Assembly (NCBI GenBank): GCA_002428965.1 | Contig: DIYI01000012.1 | Location: 533,948-597,947, forward strand | DNA from: Jejuia sp. UBA6058 | Lineage (GTDB): Bacteria; Bacteroidota; Bacteroidia; Flavobacteriales; Flavobacteriaceae | Direction: 5' to 3' | DNA: 64,000 bases | Shown: positions 37,673 to 50,525 of the stretch, one piece after another | Layout of the letters: every line of letters begins with the position of its first letter | Numbering within the stretch: position 1 is the stretch's first letter | Program-made: the position numbers and the translations under genes | Notes under the pieces: model-generated | Told to the model about the DNA's origin: nothing | What the model saw: only the letters and a program-made list of their open reading frames with translations | Databases searched by the model: none

Positions 37673-38605
37673 ATGGAAAAATTTAAATATATTTTATTCA
37701 GTTTATGCACCATTCTTTTTATGGGGTGTCAAGATGAAAGCCAAGAGTTAGGAGACCTAATAGCACCAACTAATGTTGTTATTACAGCAGAAATTATGGG
37801 ACAAGATGCTAATAATCCCTATGGTGACGGTTCTGGTATTGTGAAATTTGTAGGGACAAGTGACAACGCTTTGACCTACAGATACGACTTCGGAGACGGA
37901 TCGGATGTAAAGTCTGCTCCTCTAGGTGAAATATCTCATGTATTCGCCAAAACAGGGGTTAACACCTATACTGTTACAATTTTAGCTTCGGGAACTGGAG
38001 GGGTAACTACCTCGAAAAGTATGAACATTGAGGTGTTTAGTTCTTTTGATGATGGAGAAGCTAGAGACTTGCTAAGTGGTGGTCCAGGTCTTAGTAAAAC
38101 ATGGTATTGGGCGGCGGATAAACCTGGAAACATAGGTTTGGGACCAAACGAAGTACAAGGCGGTGGAGAACATACTTTTAACGCATGGTTCAACTCTAAT
38201 GCGTTTCATGCTGATAAATTGTGTATGTATGATGCCGAAATGGTGTTTACCCAAACATCAGATGGAAGTTTAACTTTCGAACAAACAGTGGGTCAAGCTT
38301 ATATTCCTGGAACATTTGCTGGCACGTTAGGCGTAGCCGGAGACACATGCCATGGAACTGACGTAGTGCCGTCATTAGGAGGAGTAAAAGGTGTTCAATT
38401 AATTCCTTCTACATCTATTGCAACTGTAGATGGTGGATACAGAGGAACTACGATTAGCTTCACAGATGGTGGTTTTATGAGTTGGTATGTTGCAAACAGT
38501 AACTTTGAGATTATAGATATTACTGCAGAAAGATTACATGTTAGAGTTACAGAACCTGGATTTGCTTGGTACTGCGTATTTCAAACAGATAACCCTAATG
38601 ACTAA
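37673..38605 (+). CDS. PKD-domain surface glycan-binding lipoprotein
   Basis: A 310-residue lipoprotein (lipobox FMGC, Cys19), last gene of the susCD unit. A PKD domain at about 30-120 (YRYDFGDGSDVKSAPLGEISHVFAKTG) is followed by a beta-rich domain of about 180 residues (GLSKTWYWAADKPGNIGLGP, HADKLCMYDAEMVF, GGFMSWYVANSNFEII). The domain resembles those of lipoproteins found after susD in other marine beta-glucan loci and carries no catalytic residues. It should help capture substrate at the surface. A strong hairpin follows. Confidence 0.75.
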   Translation: MEKFKYILFSLCTILFMGCQDESQELGDLIAPTNVVITAEIMGQDANNPYGDGSGIVKFVGTSDNALTYRYDFGDGSDVKSAPLGEISHVFAKTGVNTYTVTILASGTGGVTTSKSMNIEVFSSFDDGEARDLLSGGPGLSKTWYWAADKPGNIGLGPNEVQGGGEHTFNAWFNSNAFHADKLCMYDAEMVFTQTSDGSLTFEQTVGQAYIPGTFAGTLGVAGDTCHGTDVVPSLGGVKGVQLIPSTSIATVDGGYRGTTISFTDGGFMSWYVANSNFEIIDITAERLHVRVTEPGFAWYCVFQTDNPND

Positions 38606-38624
38606 TTAATAATTGTGTTGTTTT

Positions 38625-38660
38625 AAAGAGAAGAAGTTAATTATTAATTTCTTCTCTTTT
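38625..38660 (+). terminator. Terminator after the susCD unit
   Basis: An 11-bp stem (AAAGAGAAGAA at 38625-38635 with its complement at 38649-38659) ends in CTTTT. The gene-free stretch 38606-39048 holds this and both conserved upstream motifs of unit B. Confidence 0.75.
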
Positions 38661-38776
38661 AATTATATAGTTATATGACTATACACTAGATAATGATCTT
38701 CTAACCAAAACAGCATGTTTTATTGCTGTTTGTAAAAAATTTAAATCTACAAACATTACAACACGCTAGTCTTACA

Positions 38777-38795
38777 CCTATACATTACCACAACA
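38777..38795 (+). promoter_or_regulatory. Distal 19-bp operator-like motif, copy B
   Basis: CCTATACATTACCACAACA lies 272 bp before the ATG of the GH2-barrel gene, and 113 bp before the start of the proximal motif, the same spacing as in copy A. Confidence 0.7.
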
Positions 38796-38889
38796 TAAAC
38801 TAAACAAAATGTTGTTTGAACAAATATTAAACATAGACAAACCCTAGTAAAAACCCTATGTTATTAAGGTTTTGTTAATAAAAACACTG

Positions 38890-38916
38890 TTTTTTTAAGA
38901 TGTATATTTTTTGTTG
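38890..38916 (+). promoter_or_regulatory. Proximal promoter motif, copy B
   Basis: Seven T, AAGA, then TGTATATTTTTTGTTG; one base differs from copy A across 27 bp. It lies 132 bp before the ATG at 39049. Confidence 0.65.
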
Positions 38917-39048
38917 TGGTAAAAATTATCAAATTAACATTTCTTTAAGGTAATTTTATAAATCCACAAGTGTCCTTAACCACATGGACAATATAAATTT
39001 TACCGTCTTAGGTAATAACACAACTAAAACTAATAGACACAATTAATT

Positions 39049-42240
<3,192 letters not shown>

Positions 42241-42249
42241 TTAACTAAG

Positions 42250-43674
42250 ATGAAAAATATAATATTCACATATAGAAAAACCATAGGCTTATTAGTTGTT
42301 GTTTCAACACTATTAATAAGCTGTGAAAGAGAACTTTCAGATGATGCAGTATTAGCTACTTTTCCAACTACAGGAGAAGTATTTACAGATGCTCCTGTAG
42401 GTTTAACAGATCAGTTCTTCGAATCTTTCGATCCTGCTACTGGCGCAAATACAGAAGGCTTTGGTACAGATGATAATGTAGCTTATCAAGGAAATTCTTC
42501 AATAAGAATAGATGTGCCAAGTCCAAACGATGCTAACGGAAGTTATATAGGAGGCATTTTTACAGATCGAGGTGCTGGTAGAAACTTAACAGGATATGAT
42601 GCTTTGACATTTTGGGCTAAAGGTTCAACTACAGCCGTAGTTGGACAAATAGGTTTTGGAACTGATTTTGTTGAAAACCGATACGCCGCTTCCATTAGAA
42701 ATGTAGAGCTTTCTACGGATTGGAGAAAATATATCATACCAATTCCAGACCCATCTAAGTTAACACAAGAGAAAGGGATGTTTATTTTCTCTGCGGGCAC
42801 AGAAAGTACCAACGGTATGGGTTATACCTTTTGGCTAGATGAAATTAGGTTTGAAAAACTTGGAACCATTGGGCAGGTAAGACCAGCAATGTTCGATGGA
42901 GAAGAGAATTTTGAATTATCATTTATAGGGACGTCCGCTCCTATTCCTTCTAATAGTGTTACATTTAATTTGGCTACTGGAGAAAACGTAAAGGTTAACG
43001 CTGAACCAAGTTATTTTGATTGGACATCTTCAAACCCAAGTGTTGTAGGAATTTCAGATTTAGGAGTTACTGAAGTAATTGGAAGCGGTGAGGCCACAAT
43101 AACAGCAACTATGGCTGGAGTGGAGGCTGAAGGATCGTTAAGGATAGAAGTTTTAGGAGAATTTGAGGCAGCACCTACACCACCAGCGAGAGATCCAAAT
43201 GATGTTATTTCAATTTTCAGTGATGCCTATGCATTTACACCTGTAGACTATTATAATGGCTTTTTTACACCAGATGGTCAAACTACACAAGGTGGAGCTG
43301 ATATTTTTATTAATGGTGAAGTTACAATAAGCTACACTGATTTAAATTTTGTGGGTATTGGTACATTTAATACTGTATCACCTATAAACGCTAATGACAT
43401 GACGCATTTTCATGTAGATATTAATGTTCGCGAAGCGATACAACCTGGAGATTTTATTACAATACAGTTGCTTAACAACGTAGGAGGTCTTGAAAGCTCA
43501 GGAACTTACACAATTACTGGCGATCAATTATTATCTCAAGAATGGGCTAGTTTTGATATTGCCTTAGATGACTTTGGCTTAGCTGCAAGAAATCAATTAG
43601 GATTGATATTCTTTATCTCAGACGCTACCATTTCAGACATTTATGTAGATAACATATACTACTACAGGGAATAA
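42250..43674 (+). CDS. Multi-domain glycan-binding lipoprotein
   Basis: A 474-residue lipoprotein (lipobox LISC, Cys25). The N-terminal module (about 45-205, FFESFDPATGANTEGFGTDD...YTFWLDEIRFEK) looks like a CBM-type jelly roll. Next is a bacterial Ig-like domain of the Big_2 type (about 220-300, WTSSNPSVVGISDLGVTEVI). The last 160 residues (DVISIFSDAYAF...VDNIYYYRE) resemble a module in the susD-adjacent lipoprotein at 35650. No catalytic signature is seen, so it is likely a surface binding protein acting with the barrel hydrolase 9 bp upstream and GH16 31 bp downstream. Confidence 0.72.
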   Translation: MKNIIFTYRKTIGLLVVVSTLLISCERELSDDAVLATFPTTGEVFTDAPVGLTDQFFESFDPATGANTEGFGTDDNVAYQGNSSIRIDVPSPNDANGSYIGGIFTDRGAGRNLTGYDALTFWAKGSTTAVVGQIGFGTDFVENRYAASIRNVELSTDWRKYIIPIPDPSKLTQEKGMFIFSAGTESTNGMGYTFWLDEIRFEKLGTIGQVRPAMFDGEENFELSFIGTSAPIPSNSVTFNLATGENVKVNAEPSYFDWTSSNPSVVGISDLGVTEVIGSGEATITATMAGVEAEGSLRIEVLGEFEAAPTPPARDPNDVISIFSDAYAFTPVDYYNGFFTPDGQTTQGGADIFINGEVTISYTDLNFVGIGTFNTVSPINANDMTHFHVDINVREAIQPGDFITIQLLNNVGGLESSGTYTITGDQLLSQEWASFDIALDDFGLAARNQLGLIFFISDATISDIYVDNIYYYRE

Positions 43675-43705
43675 AGAAGTCTATACACATTTTAAAACTA
43701 GAAAG

Positions 43706-44551
43706 ATGATTAAAATAAATAAATACAATATGAGCAAAAACAGCTATTTAGCCATGTCTCTTCTGTTGGTAATGATATGTGTTATCTATAGTTGTAATAC
43801 AGATGAAACGCAAACAGTAACAAACTTTACGGAAATTACTATGGCCGATGAGTTTGATGTTGATGGCGCACCTAACCCAGACATTTGGAATTTTGATATT
43901 GGCACTGGTCAAAACGGTTGGGGAAATAATGAACTGCAATACTATACAAGCCGTCCGGAAAATGTGGTTGTACAAAACGGTATATTAATTATAACCGCAA
44001 GAGAAGAGCAGTTTGAGGGTTCGTCTTATACCTCAGCTAGACTTTTAACTAAAGGCAAATTCGAACAAAAGTATGGTCGTTGGGAAGCACGAATAAGATT
44101 GCCATATGGCAAGGGTATATGGCCCGCGTTTTGGTTGTTAGGAGACGATAAAAATGGTATCGAAATATGGCCAGAAATAGGAGAAATTGATGTAATGGAA
44201 TATTTAGGTGATGAGCCTACCAAAGTTTTTGGAACAGTTCATGGTCCAGGGTATTCCGCAGGAGAATCAATAACTAAATCTTATGAATTGGAAGGCGATA
44301 GGTTTGATACAGGGTTTCACATATTCGGAATTGAATGGGGTCCTGGATACATCAATTTTTATGTAGATGATGTGCTTTATAACCAAATTACACCAGAAGA
44401 TGTTACTGGAAGATGGGTGTTTGACGATAGGTTTTACATTATTCTAAATATTGCAGTTGGAGGGTCCTTACCAGGAGCGCCAAATGCGGAAACTGTATTT
44501 CCTCAAACAATGCTTGTAGACTATGTGCGAGTATATGAAATGAACAACTAA
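43706..44551 (+). CDS. GH16 endo-beta-1,3-glucanase (laminarinase-like), lipoprotein
   Basis: A 281-residue lipoprotein (lipobox IYSC, Cys30 counted from the ATG at 43706; an ATG at 43730 is also possible). The catalytic domain is the single GH16 jelly roll: DEFDVDGAPNPDIWNFDIG, WGNNELQYYT, and the active site GEIDVMEYLG with nucleophile Glu160, Asp162 and acid/base Glu165. This E-I-D-V-M-E form is that of bacterial laminarinases. It would cut internal beta-1,3 bonds at the cell surface or in the periplasm, making oligosaccharides for SusCD. No CBM is attached; the binding lipoproteins on both sides may play that part. Confidence 0.92.
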   Translation: MIKINKYNMSKNSYLAMSLLLVMICVIYSCNTDETQTVTNFTEITMADEFDVDGAPNPDIWNFDIGTGQNGWGNNELQYYTSRPENVVVQNGILIITAREEQFEGSSYTSARLLTKGKFEQKYGRWEARIRLPYGKGIWPAFWLLGDDKNGIEIWPEIGEIDVMEYLGDEPTKVFGTVHGPGYSAGESITKSYELEGDRFDTGFHIFGIEWGPGYINFYVDDVLYNQITPEDVTGRWVFDDRFYIILNIAVGGSLPGAPNAETVFPQTMLVDYVRVYEMNN

Positions 44552-44569
44552 ATCAAAAAAAATAGAGAC

Positions 44570-46966
44570 ATGAAAAAAATTCTTAATATAATAACCTGCA
44601 TTCCTATATTCCTGCTAGCATTTTGTCTTGCTAGTTGTGAAGGTGATGATGTGGTGGTTGTCGCAAAATTAGATGCAGGCTTTACATATACTTTAGATAT
44701 TGAGACAGGAACAGTAACATTTATAAACACTTCTGAAAATGCAGGGAGTTATGAGTGGAGCTTTGGCGATGGGACTTCATCAACGCTTATCAACCCTGTA
44801 AAAGTATATGAAAACGGCACATACACTGTTGTGCTTAAAGCTAATGATGGTTCTGGTGGATCAGATACATTTCAAAGTGAAATTACTATTCTAATACCAG
44901 AAATAGCTGCTATACCAATTTCGTTTGACGGGACTAATACGGTCTATAATGTTGAAGGTTTTAGTGGAGCGTCATTTTCAATTGTAGATAACCCAGACCC
45001 TTCAGGATCTAATACTGAAGCCAACAAAGTAGGTGCCATTACAAATGTTGGTGCCGCTTTCGAGGGTATAGTTTTTACGCTTGGTGAACCTGTAGATTTA
45101 TCTGAACTAAGAACAATTAAAATGGATTTTTGGTCCAATACGCCGATAACCATTTTACTGAAATTAGAAATATCAGCTACTGAATTTACGGAAGTAACAG
45201 TAACTCACGGAGGTACTGGTTGGGAAGAGCTTTTATTTAACTTCTCTTCTTCAAGTGCTTATCCAAAACTGGTGCTATTTGTGGATGGACCTGGTACAGC
45301 GTCAGGTACGTTCTACTTTGATAATATCACCCAAGAAGAAACAATATTACCGCCGTGTGATGCGGAAACAGAGGAATCTTTAAACGTTGCAGACTTGAAT
45401 ATAACGTTTTTAAGTGACCCTGAAACTGCAGGAGGTATAACTGTTCTAGAGGATAATGTAACCTACGAATATGTGGATAATCCAGATCCTTCTACTGATG
45501 CAAATAAGTCTTGTAAAGTGGGTAAAGTAACAAAATCTGGAGTGCAACCGTGGGACAACCTACAGTTCGATTTCGATGATAAGTTTACGTTTACCGATGG
45601 TTCTAATTTCACAATTAAAGTATACTCTCCTGTTGCAGGATATAACATCACAATGAAGTTGGAAGATAAGGCTTCTGCTGGAGCAACAAATTCTGGCGAC
45701 GTGCTTTCTACAACACAAACCACAAAAACAAACGAATGGGAAGAATTAACAATTCCTTTCAATGCGGTAGATAGTGGAAAGTATGATAAAATGGTAATAT
45801 TCTTTGATTTACAAGGTGTTGCTAATACAAACTCATACTTTATTGATGATATTAAACTAAATCAAGGATCTGGCGGTGGCGGTCAGTGCGAAGCAGAAAC
45901 CATGCAATCCTTAAACCCTGATAGTTTTAATCTAAGCTTTATGGATGATCCGGGAACAACGGCTACACAGGGTAGTGAACTGGATAAGTTCTTCCAAGAT
46001 AATGTAACGTATGAATATGTTGATAATCCAGACTTTGATAACGCTATAAATACATCGTGTAAAGTAGGAAAGGTTACCAAATCTGGTGTACAACCATGGG
46101 ATAATTTGCAAATTGACTTTGCTGATAAATTCACCATAACAGACAATTCTAATTTTTCAATTAAGGTATTTTCACCAGTATCGGGTTACAAAGTTACCTT
46201 GAAGCTGGAGGATAAAACCTCTGCGGGAGCTACAACATCAGGAGATAGAGCTTCCACAGCAACCACAACAAAAACTAATGAGTGGGAGGAGCTTATCATT
46301 CCATTTGATGCTGCAGATAGCGATAAGTATGACAGGTTAGTTATATTCTTTGACTTAGAAGGTCCCGCAAATACTAATGCTTATTATTTTGACGACCTTA
46401 AATTAAATCTTGGTTCCTCTGGCGGCGGAGGTGGTGGTGGCACCGGTGGTGGATGTTCAGGTGATGCTGTTGCTGCTACGTCTTTTCCAGTGACTTTTGA
46501 ATCATGCGAATCATTTATTAGTACATTTACCGATAGCGGTAGCATGACAACAACTCTTGATGATAACCCATCAAAAACAGGTATCAATACTTCTGATTAT
46601 GTTTTAAGAGTTAATAAAGCTTCTGGAAGTAATAGATGGGCTGGTTTCCAAAACCCATTCCCAAGTAATTTTGATGCTACTAAAACGTTCAAATTCAAAA
46701 TCTATTCCACAAAAGCCAATGTCGTTATGAGGTTTGAAGTTAATTCTGAGCCTCAACCATCAGATTCTGGAAATCCAGGGCCTCAATTTGCGACAATTAC
46801 TGATGCGAATACTTGGACAGAGGTATCAATAACATTTACGGGTATTCCTCCAAGTAACACAGGTCTTAACCAGTTGGTAATAAAACCAGATAATCCTGAA
46901 GGTACAGATGGGGAAACCACAACTGCAGATGGCGTCTATTACTTTGATGATATAAGGCTAGAATAA
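44570..46966 (+). CDS. PKD and multi-CBM glycan-binding lipoprotein
   Basis: A 798-residue lipoprotein (lipobox LASC, Cys23). A PKD domain (about 30-110, YEWSFGDGTSSTLINPVKVYENG) is followed by four jelly-roll binding modules. The second and third (starting about residues 263 and 440, CDAETEESLN and CEAETMQSLN) are clear duplicates sharing VTYEYVDNPD and CKVGKVTKSGVQPWDNL. A Gly-rich linker (SSGGGGGGGTGGG) joins the last module (about 640-798, ending YYFDDIRLE). No catalytic residues are visible. It closes unit B, whose terminator follows directly. It is probably a multivalent surface glucan binder. Confidence 0.75.
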   Translation: MKKILNIITCIPIFLLAFCLASCEGDDVVVVAKLDAGFTYTLDIETGTVTFINTSENAGSYEWSFGDGTSSTLINPVKVYENGTYTVVLKANDGSGGSDTFQSEITILIPEIAAIPISFDGTNTVYNVEGFSGASFSIVDNPDPSGSNTEANKVGAITNVGAAFEGIVFTLGEPVDLSELRTIKMDFWSNTPITILLKLEISATEFTEVTVTHGGTGWEELLFNFSSSSAYPKLVLFVDGPGTASGTFYFDNITQEETILPPCDAETEESLNVADLNITFLSDPETAGGITVLEDNVTYEYVDNPDPSTDANKSCKVGKVTKSGVQPWDNLQFDFDDKFTFTDGSNFTIKVYSPVAGYNITMKLEDKASAGATNSGDVLSTTQTTKTNEWEELTIPFNAVDSGKYDKMVIFFDLQGVANTNSYFIDDIKLNQGSGGGGQCEAETMQSLNPDSFNLSFMDDPGTTATQGSELDKFFQDNVTYEYVDNPDFDNAINTSCKVGKVTKSGVQPWDNLQIDFADKFTITDNSNFSIKVFSPVSGYKVTLKLEDKTSAGATTSGDRASTATTTKTNEWEELIIPFDAADSDKYDRLVIFFDLEGPANTNAYYFDDLKLNLGSSGGGGGGGTGGGCSGDAVAATSFPVTFESCESFISTFTDSGSMTTTLDDNPSKTGINTSDYVLRVNKASGSNRWAGFQNPFPSNFDATKTFKFKIYSTKANVVMRFEVNSEPQPSDSGNPGPQFATITDANTWTEVSITFTGIPPSNTGLNQLVIKPDNPEGTDGETTTADGVYYFDDIRLE
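45356..46436 (+). repeat. Duplicated binding module inside the PKD lipoprotein gene
   Basis: Two in-frame units start at 45356 and 45887. Offsets are 531 bp at the start and 546 bp at the VTYEYVDNPD block, because the second unit has extra codons. Confidence 0.8.
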
Positions 46967-46989
46967 AATTATAAATTAAAAATGGTTAG

Positions 46990-47023
46990 AAGGCTAGCTG
47001 TAAATGTATTGCTAGCCTTTTTT
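46990..47023 (+). terminator. Terminator between units B and C
   Basis: A 9-bp stem (AAGGCTAGC and GCTAGCCTT) with a 12-base loop and a run of six T, ending 13 bp before the next possible start codon. Confidence 0.8.
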
Positions 47024-47035
47024 CCCTAGAAAATA

Positions 47036-50000
47036 ATGCTGTTAACACTAAAAGACCAACCTAAAGTTTCAAACCAAATGAAAACTGTTAAAGGAGAATT
47101 GATAAATTTTAATAACGAAACTTATTATAAGATTTCGAACAGTGACGAAATGCGTCCATTTTTCATGAGTATAGTTAGCGACTCTAACCACTGGATGTTT
47201 ATTTCCAGTAACGGAGGGCTTACTGCAGGAAGAAAGAATGCGGATTATTCGTTATTTCCTTATTATACAGATGATAAGATTACCGAAATGGCTGAAATTA
47301 CTGGTAGTAAAACATTACTACGAGTTACAAGAAATGGAGAAACACGATTGTGGGAACCATTTTCTATTCGGCAAACAGGAATATACAATACGCAAACAAA
47401 TCTCTATAAAAACAGATACGGGAATAAGGTAGTTTTTGAAGAAAATAACCTTGATCTTGGGTTAACGTTTAGGTACCAATGGAACTCTAGTAACCAATTC
47501 GGTTTTATAAAAAAATCAACATTAATTAACACTTCTGAGACCAATGCAGAAATAGAGGTTTTAGATGGTTTACAAAACATAATTCCAGCTAGTGTTTCTG
47601 AGAATTTACAAAACATTAGAAGTAACTTAGTTGATGCCTACAAAAGAAATGAACTGAATGAAGATGTAGGCTTAGGTATTTATGCTTTAAGTTCTGTGAT
47701 TGTGGATAAAGCGGAGCCTAGCGAAGCTTTAAAAGCAAATACAGTATGGTCCGCAGGGTTAAACGTTTCCAATTATTTGGTGTCTTCTTTACAACTGGAT
47801 AACTTCAGAAGAGGTAAATCTATTACACAAGAAACCGATGTAAAAGCTGAAAAAGGAGCCTATTTTGTTAACGCTACTTTCAGCTTAAATTACGGTGAAG
47901 AAAACTCATGGATATTTGCAGCAAATGTAAACCAGTCCATTTCTGATATTGTTGCTATTTCAGAAAGAATTAAAAGTACAGATGATATTGTTGCAGAGGT
48001 TCAAAATGATGTTGATTTAGGTACAAAACGCCTTATCAACTTAACAGCTTCATCTGATGGTTTACAGTTAACAGAAGATCCTCTAACAAATATGAGGCAT
48101 TTCTCCAACACGCTCTTCAACATCATGCGTGGAGGTATTTTTGATGATGGGTATAGTATTGAGAAGTCAGATTTTGTAAAATACATTTCAAAAGCGAATA
48201 AAGAAGTTTTCAAAGAAAGTAAAGATGCGCTCAACAGTTTAGGAGAGACCTTTACTTTAAAAGACATTCAAAAGATTGCTGAGAGTGATTCTAATAAAGA
48301 TTTTCAGCGCCTATGCTTTGAATATTTGCCGCTTAAGTTTAGTAGACGTCATGGCGACCCAAGTAGACCTTGGAACAAGTTCTCTATTAATACACGTAGT
48401 GAAATAGATGGTTCTAAAATTCTGGATTATGAAGGGAATTGGAGAGATATTTTCCAGAATTGGGAGGCCTTAGCGCATGCTTATCCAGAGTTTATTGAAG
48501 GAATGATTCATAAGTTCTTGAACGCTACAACTTTTGAAGGGTATAATCCGTATCGTGTTACAAAGGACGGCTTTGATTGGGAAGTGATTGAAGAAAACGA
48601 TCCGTGGTCTTACATTGGCTATTGGGGAGATCATCAAATCATCTATCTACTTAAGTTCTTGGAGTTTATCGAAGATCATTATCCGGGGCAGTTGGAAAAG
48701 CGTTTTAGTCAAGACGTATTTGTTTACGCCAATGTGCCGTACATTATAAAAAGTTACGAGGATACGCTTAAGAATCCGAAAGACACTATTGATTTCGATC
48801 ATAAGTTAGACCAAACCATTCACAAAAGACGTGATGCTCTAGGGGCAGATGGAGCCATACTTTTAGATAAAGATTCAAACATATATAGAGTCAATTTTAT
48901 TGAGAAAATTTTAGCCACAGTATTATCTAAAATTTCAAATTTCATACCAGAAGGCGGTATTTGGTTAAATACCCAAAGACCAGAATGGAATGATGCTAAT
49001 AATGCTTTGGTGGGTAATGGTGTATCAATGGTAACGCTCTACTATATCTACAGATTCTTAACCTTTTTTGAAAAAATTGTTGAGAATGCAGATGTTGAAA
49101 GTGTAGCCATTTCAAATGAAATGAAACTGTTCTTTAACGAAGTTCATGAAACACTTCAAAATAATGCATCTATTTTATCAGGTTCAATTTCTGATAGTGA
49201 TAGAAAAACGGTTCTTGATGGTTTAGGACACGCAGGAAGCAAGTTCCGAGTTAATATTTATGAAAATGCGTTTTCGGGAGATAAATCAGAATTAAGTTTA
49301 GAGGCCATTTCAAGTTTTATAGAAGTTACAAAATCTTATTTAGAGCAAAGTATTGATGCGAATAAGCGTGATGATAATATGTACCACGCGTACAATTTAA
49401 TGACGGTTGAGAACGACAGTGAAGTATCTATTTCTTATCTATCTGAAATGTTAGAAGGGCAGGTTGCAGCTTTAAGTGCAGGCTACCTTTCTCCTACTCA
49501 GGTTCTTGCTGCTTTAGATGGTATGAAGGAGAGTGCATTGTTCAGGGATGATCAGTATAGTTATATTCTGTACCCTAACAAGAATCTTGCGCAATTTGAG
49601 AAAAAGAACAACATTCCTAAGGAAAAAGTAGAACAATCTGTTCTTTTAAATCAATTGGTTAAGGATGGGAATAGGCAAATAATTGAGCAAGATGTTTTAG
49701 GCAATTATCACTTTAATGGAAATTTCAATAATGCTGGAAGTTTAAATGAAGCACTGGATAAATTAGGTGAGGCGTATAAAAAAGGAGTATCGGATGATAG
49801 AGTATTGTTAAATGAAATTTTCGAAGAGATTTTCGATCATAAATCCTTCACAGGGCGTTCGGGAACGTTCTTCGGTTATGAAGGTTTAGGTTCTATTTAC
49901 TGGCACATGGTGTCTAAATTATTGCTAGCGGTTCAAGAAAATTGTTGGATGGCGATTCATCAAAACGAAGACCCAAAAATTATCGGTAGATTGTTAGATC

Positions 50001-50485
50001 ATTATTACGAAATTAATGCAGGTATTGGTGTTCATAAATCACCAGAGTTGTATGGCGCATTTCCAACAGATCCATATTCGCATACACCAGCAACTAAAGG
50101 GGCACAACAACCAGGAATGACGGGTCAGGTGAAAGAAGATATTCTAAGCAGAATTGGGGAGTTGGGTGTTTTTGTAGAGAACGGTAAAATAACGTTTAAC
50201 CCTACCTTACTACAAACCAAAGAACTCCTAAAGAAATCTAGAACATTTGACTTTACAGATGCTAATGGAGAACGACAACAGATTTTAATAGGTGCTAATG
50301 CTTTAGCGTTTACCTATTGTCAAATCCCAGTAATTTATCAATTATCAGATCACGAAAAAATAGAAATTGAATCGAGTTCAGGAAATAAAGCCATTGAAAC
50401 TCTTCAAATAGATGCAGAAACTTCAAAATCTATTTTTGAAAGAAAAGGAGAGGTAAGACTTATTAAAGTCTCAATTAAAAAGTAA
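47036..50485 (+). CDS. GH149-type beta-1,3-glucan/oligoglucan phosphorylase
   Basis: A 1149-residue cytoplasmic enzyme (no signal peptide) resembling the inverting phosphorylases GH149, with GH161 and GH94 as relatives. It would cleave beta-1,3-glucan chains with phosphate, yielding glucose-1-phosphate. Visible parts are an N-terminal beta-sandwich with MFISSNGGLTAGRKNADYSLFPYYTDDKI, the helical barrel with LPLKFSRRHGDPSRPWNKFSI, LDYEGNWRDIFQNWEALAHAYP, WSYIGYWGDHQIIYLLKFLE, and RPEWNDANNALVGNGVSMVTLYY. Length agrees with known GH149 proteins (about 1,100). GH161 is the main alternative. Translation may start at 47078, since the terminator is so close to 47036. It heads a run of GH17, GH30 and transporter genes, and no GH3 beta-glucosidase is present here. 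Confidence 0.75.
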   Translation: MLLTLKDQPKVSNQMKTVKGELINFNNETYYKISNSDEMRPFFMSIVSDSNHWMFISSNGGLTAGRKNADYSLFPYYTDDKITEMAEITGSKTLLRVTRNGETRLWEPFSIRQTGIYNTQTNLYKNRYGNKVVFEENNLDLGLTFRYQWNSSNQFGFIKKSTLINTSETNAEIEVLDGLQNIIPASVSENLQNIRSNLVDAYKRNELNEDVGLGIYALSSVIVDKAEPSEALKANTVWSAGLNVSNYLVSSLQLDNFRRGKSITQETDVKAEKGAYFVNATFSLNYGEENSWIFAANVNQSISDIVAISERIKSTDDIVAEVQNDVDLGTKRLINLTASSDGLQLTEDPLTNMRHFSNTLFNIMRGGIFDDGYSIEKSDFVKYISKANKEVFKESKDALNSLGETFTLKDIQKIAESDSNKDFQRLCFEYLPLKFSRRHGDPSRPWNKFSINTRSEIDGSKILDYEGNWRDIFQNWEALAHAYPEFIEGMIHKFLNATTFEGYNPYRVTKDGFDWEVIEENDPWSYIGYWGDHQIIYLLKFLEFIEDHYPGQLEKRFSQDVFVYANVPYIIKSYEDTLKNPKDTIDFDHKLDQTIHKRRDALGADGAILLDKDSNIYRVNFIEKILATVLSKISNFIPEGGIWLNTQRPEWNDANNALVGNGVSMVTLYYIYRFLTFFEKIVENADVESVAISNEMKLFFNEVHETLQNNASILSGSISDSDRKTVLDGLGHAGSKFRVNIYENAFSGDKSELSLEAISSFIEVTKSYLEQSIDANKRDDNMYHAYNLMTVENDSEVSISYLSEMLEGQVAALSAGYLSPTQVLAALDGMKESALFRDDQYSYILYPNKNLAQFEKKNNIPKEKVEQSVLLNQLVKDGNRQIIEQDVLGNYHFNGNFNNAGSLNEALDKLGEAYKKGVSDDRVLLNEIFEEIFDHKSFTGRSGTFFGYEGLGSIYWHMVSKLLLAVQENCWMAIHQNEDPKIIGRLLDHYYEINAGIGVHKSPELYGAFPTDPYSHTPATKGAQQPGMTGQVKEDILSRIGELGVFVENGKITFNPTLLQTKELLKKSRTFDFTDANGERQQILIGANALAFTYCQIPVIYQLSDHEKIEIESSSGNKAIETLQIDAETSKSIFERKGEVRLIKVSIKK

Positions 50486-50525
50486 AAGCTAGAAAGAATA
50501 TATATAACAATCATAAGTAATATAT

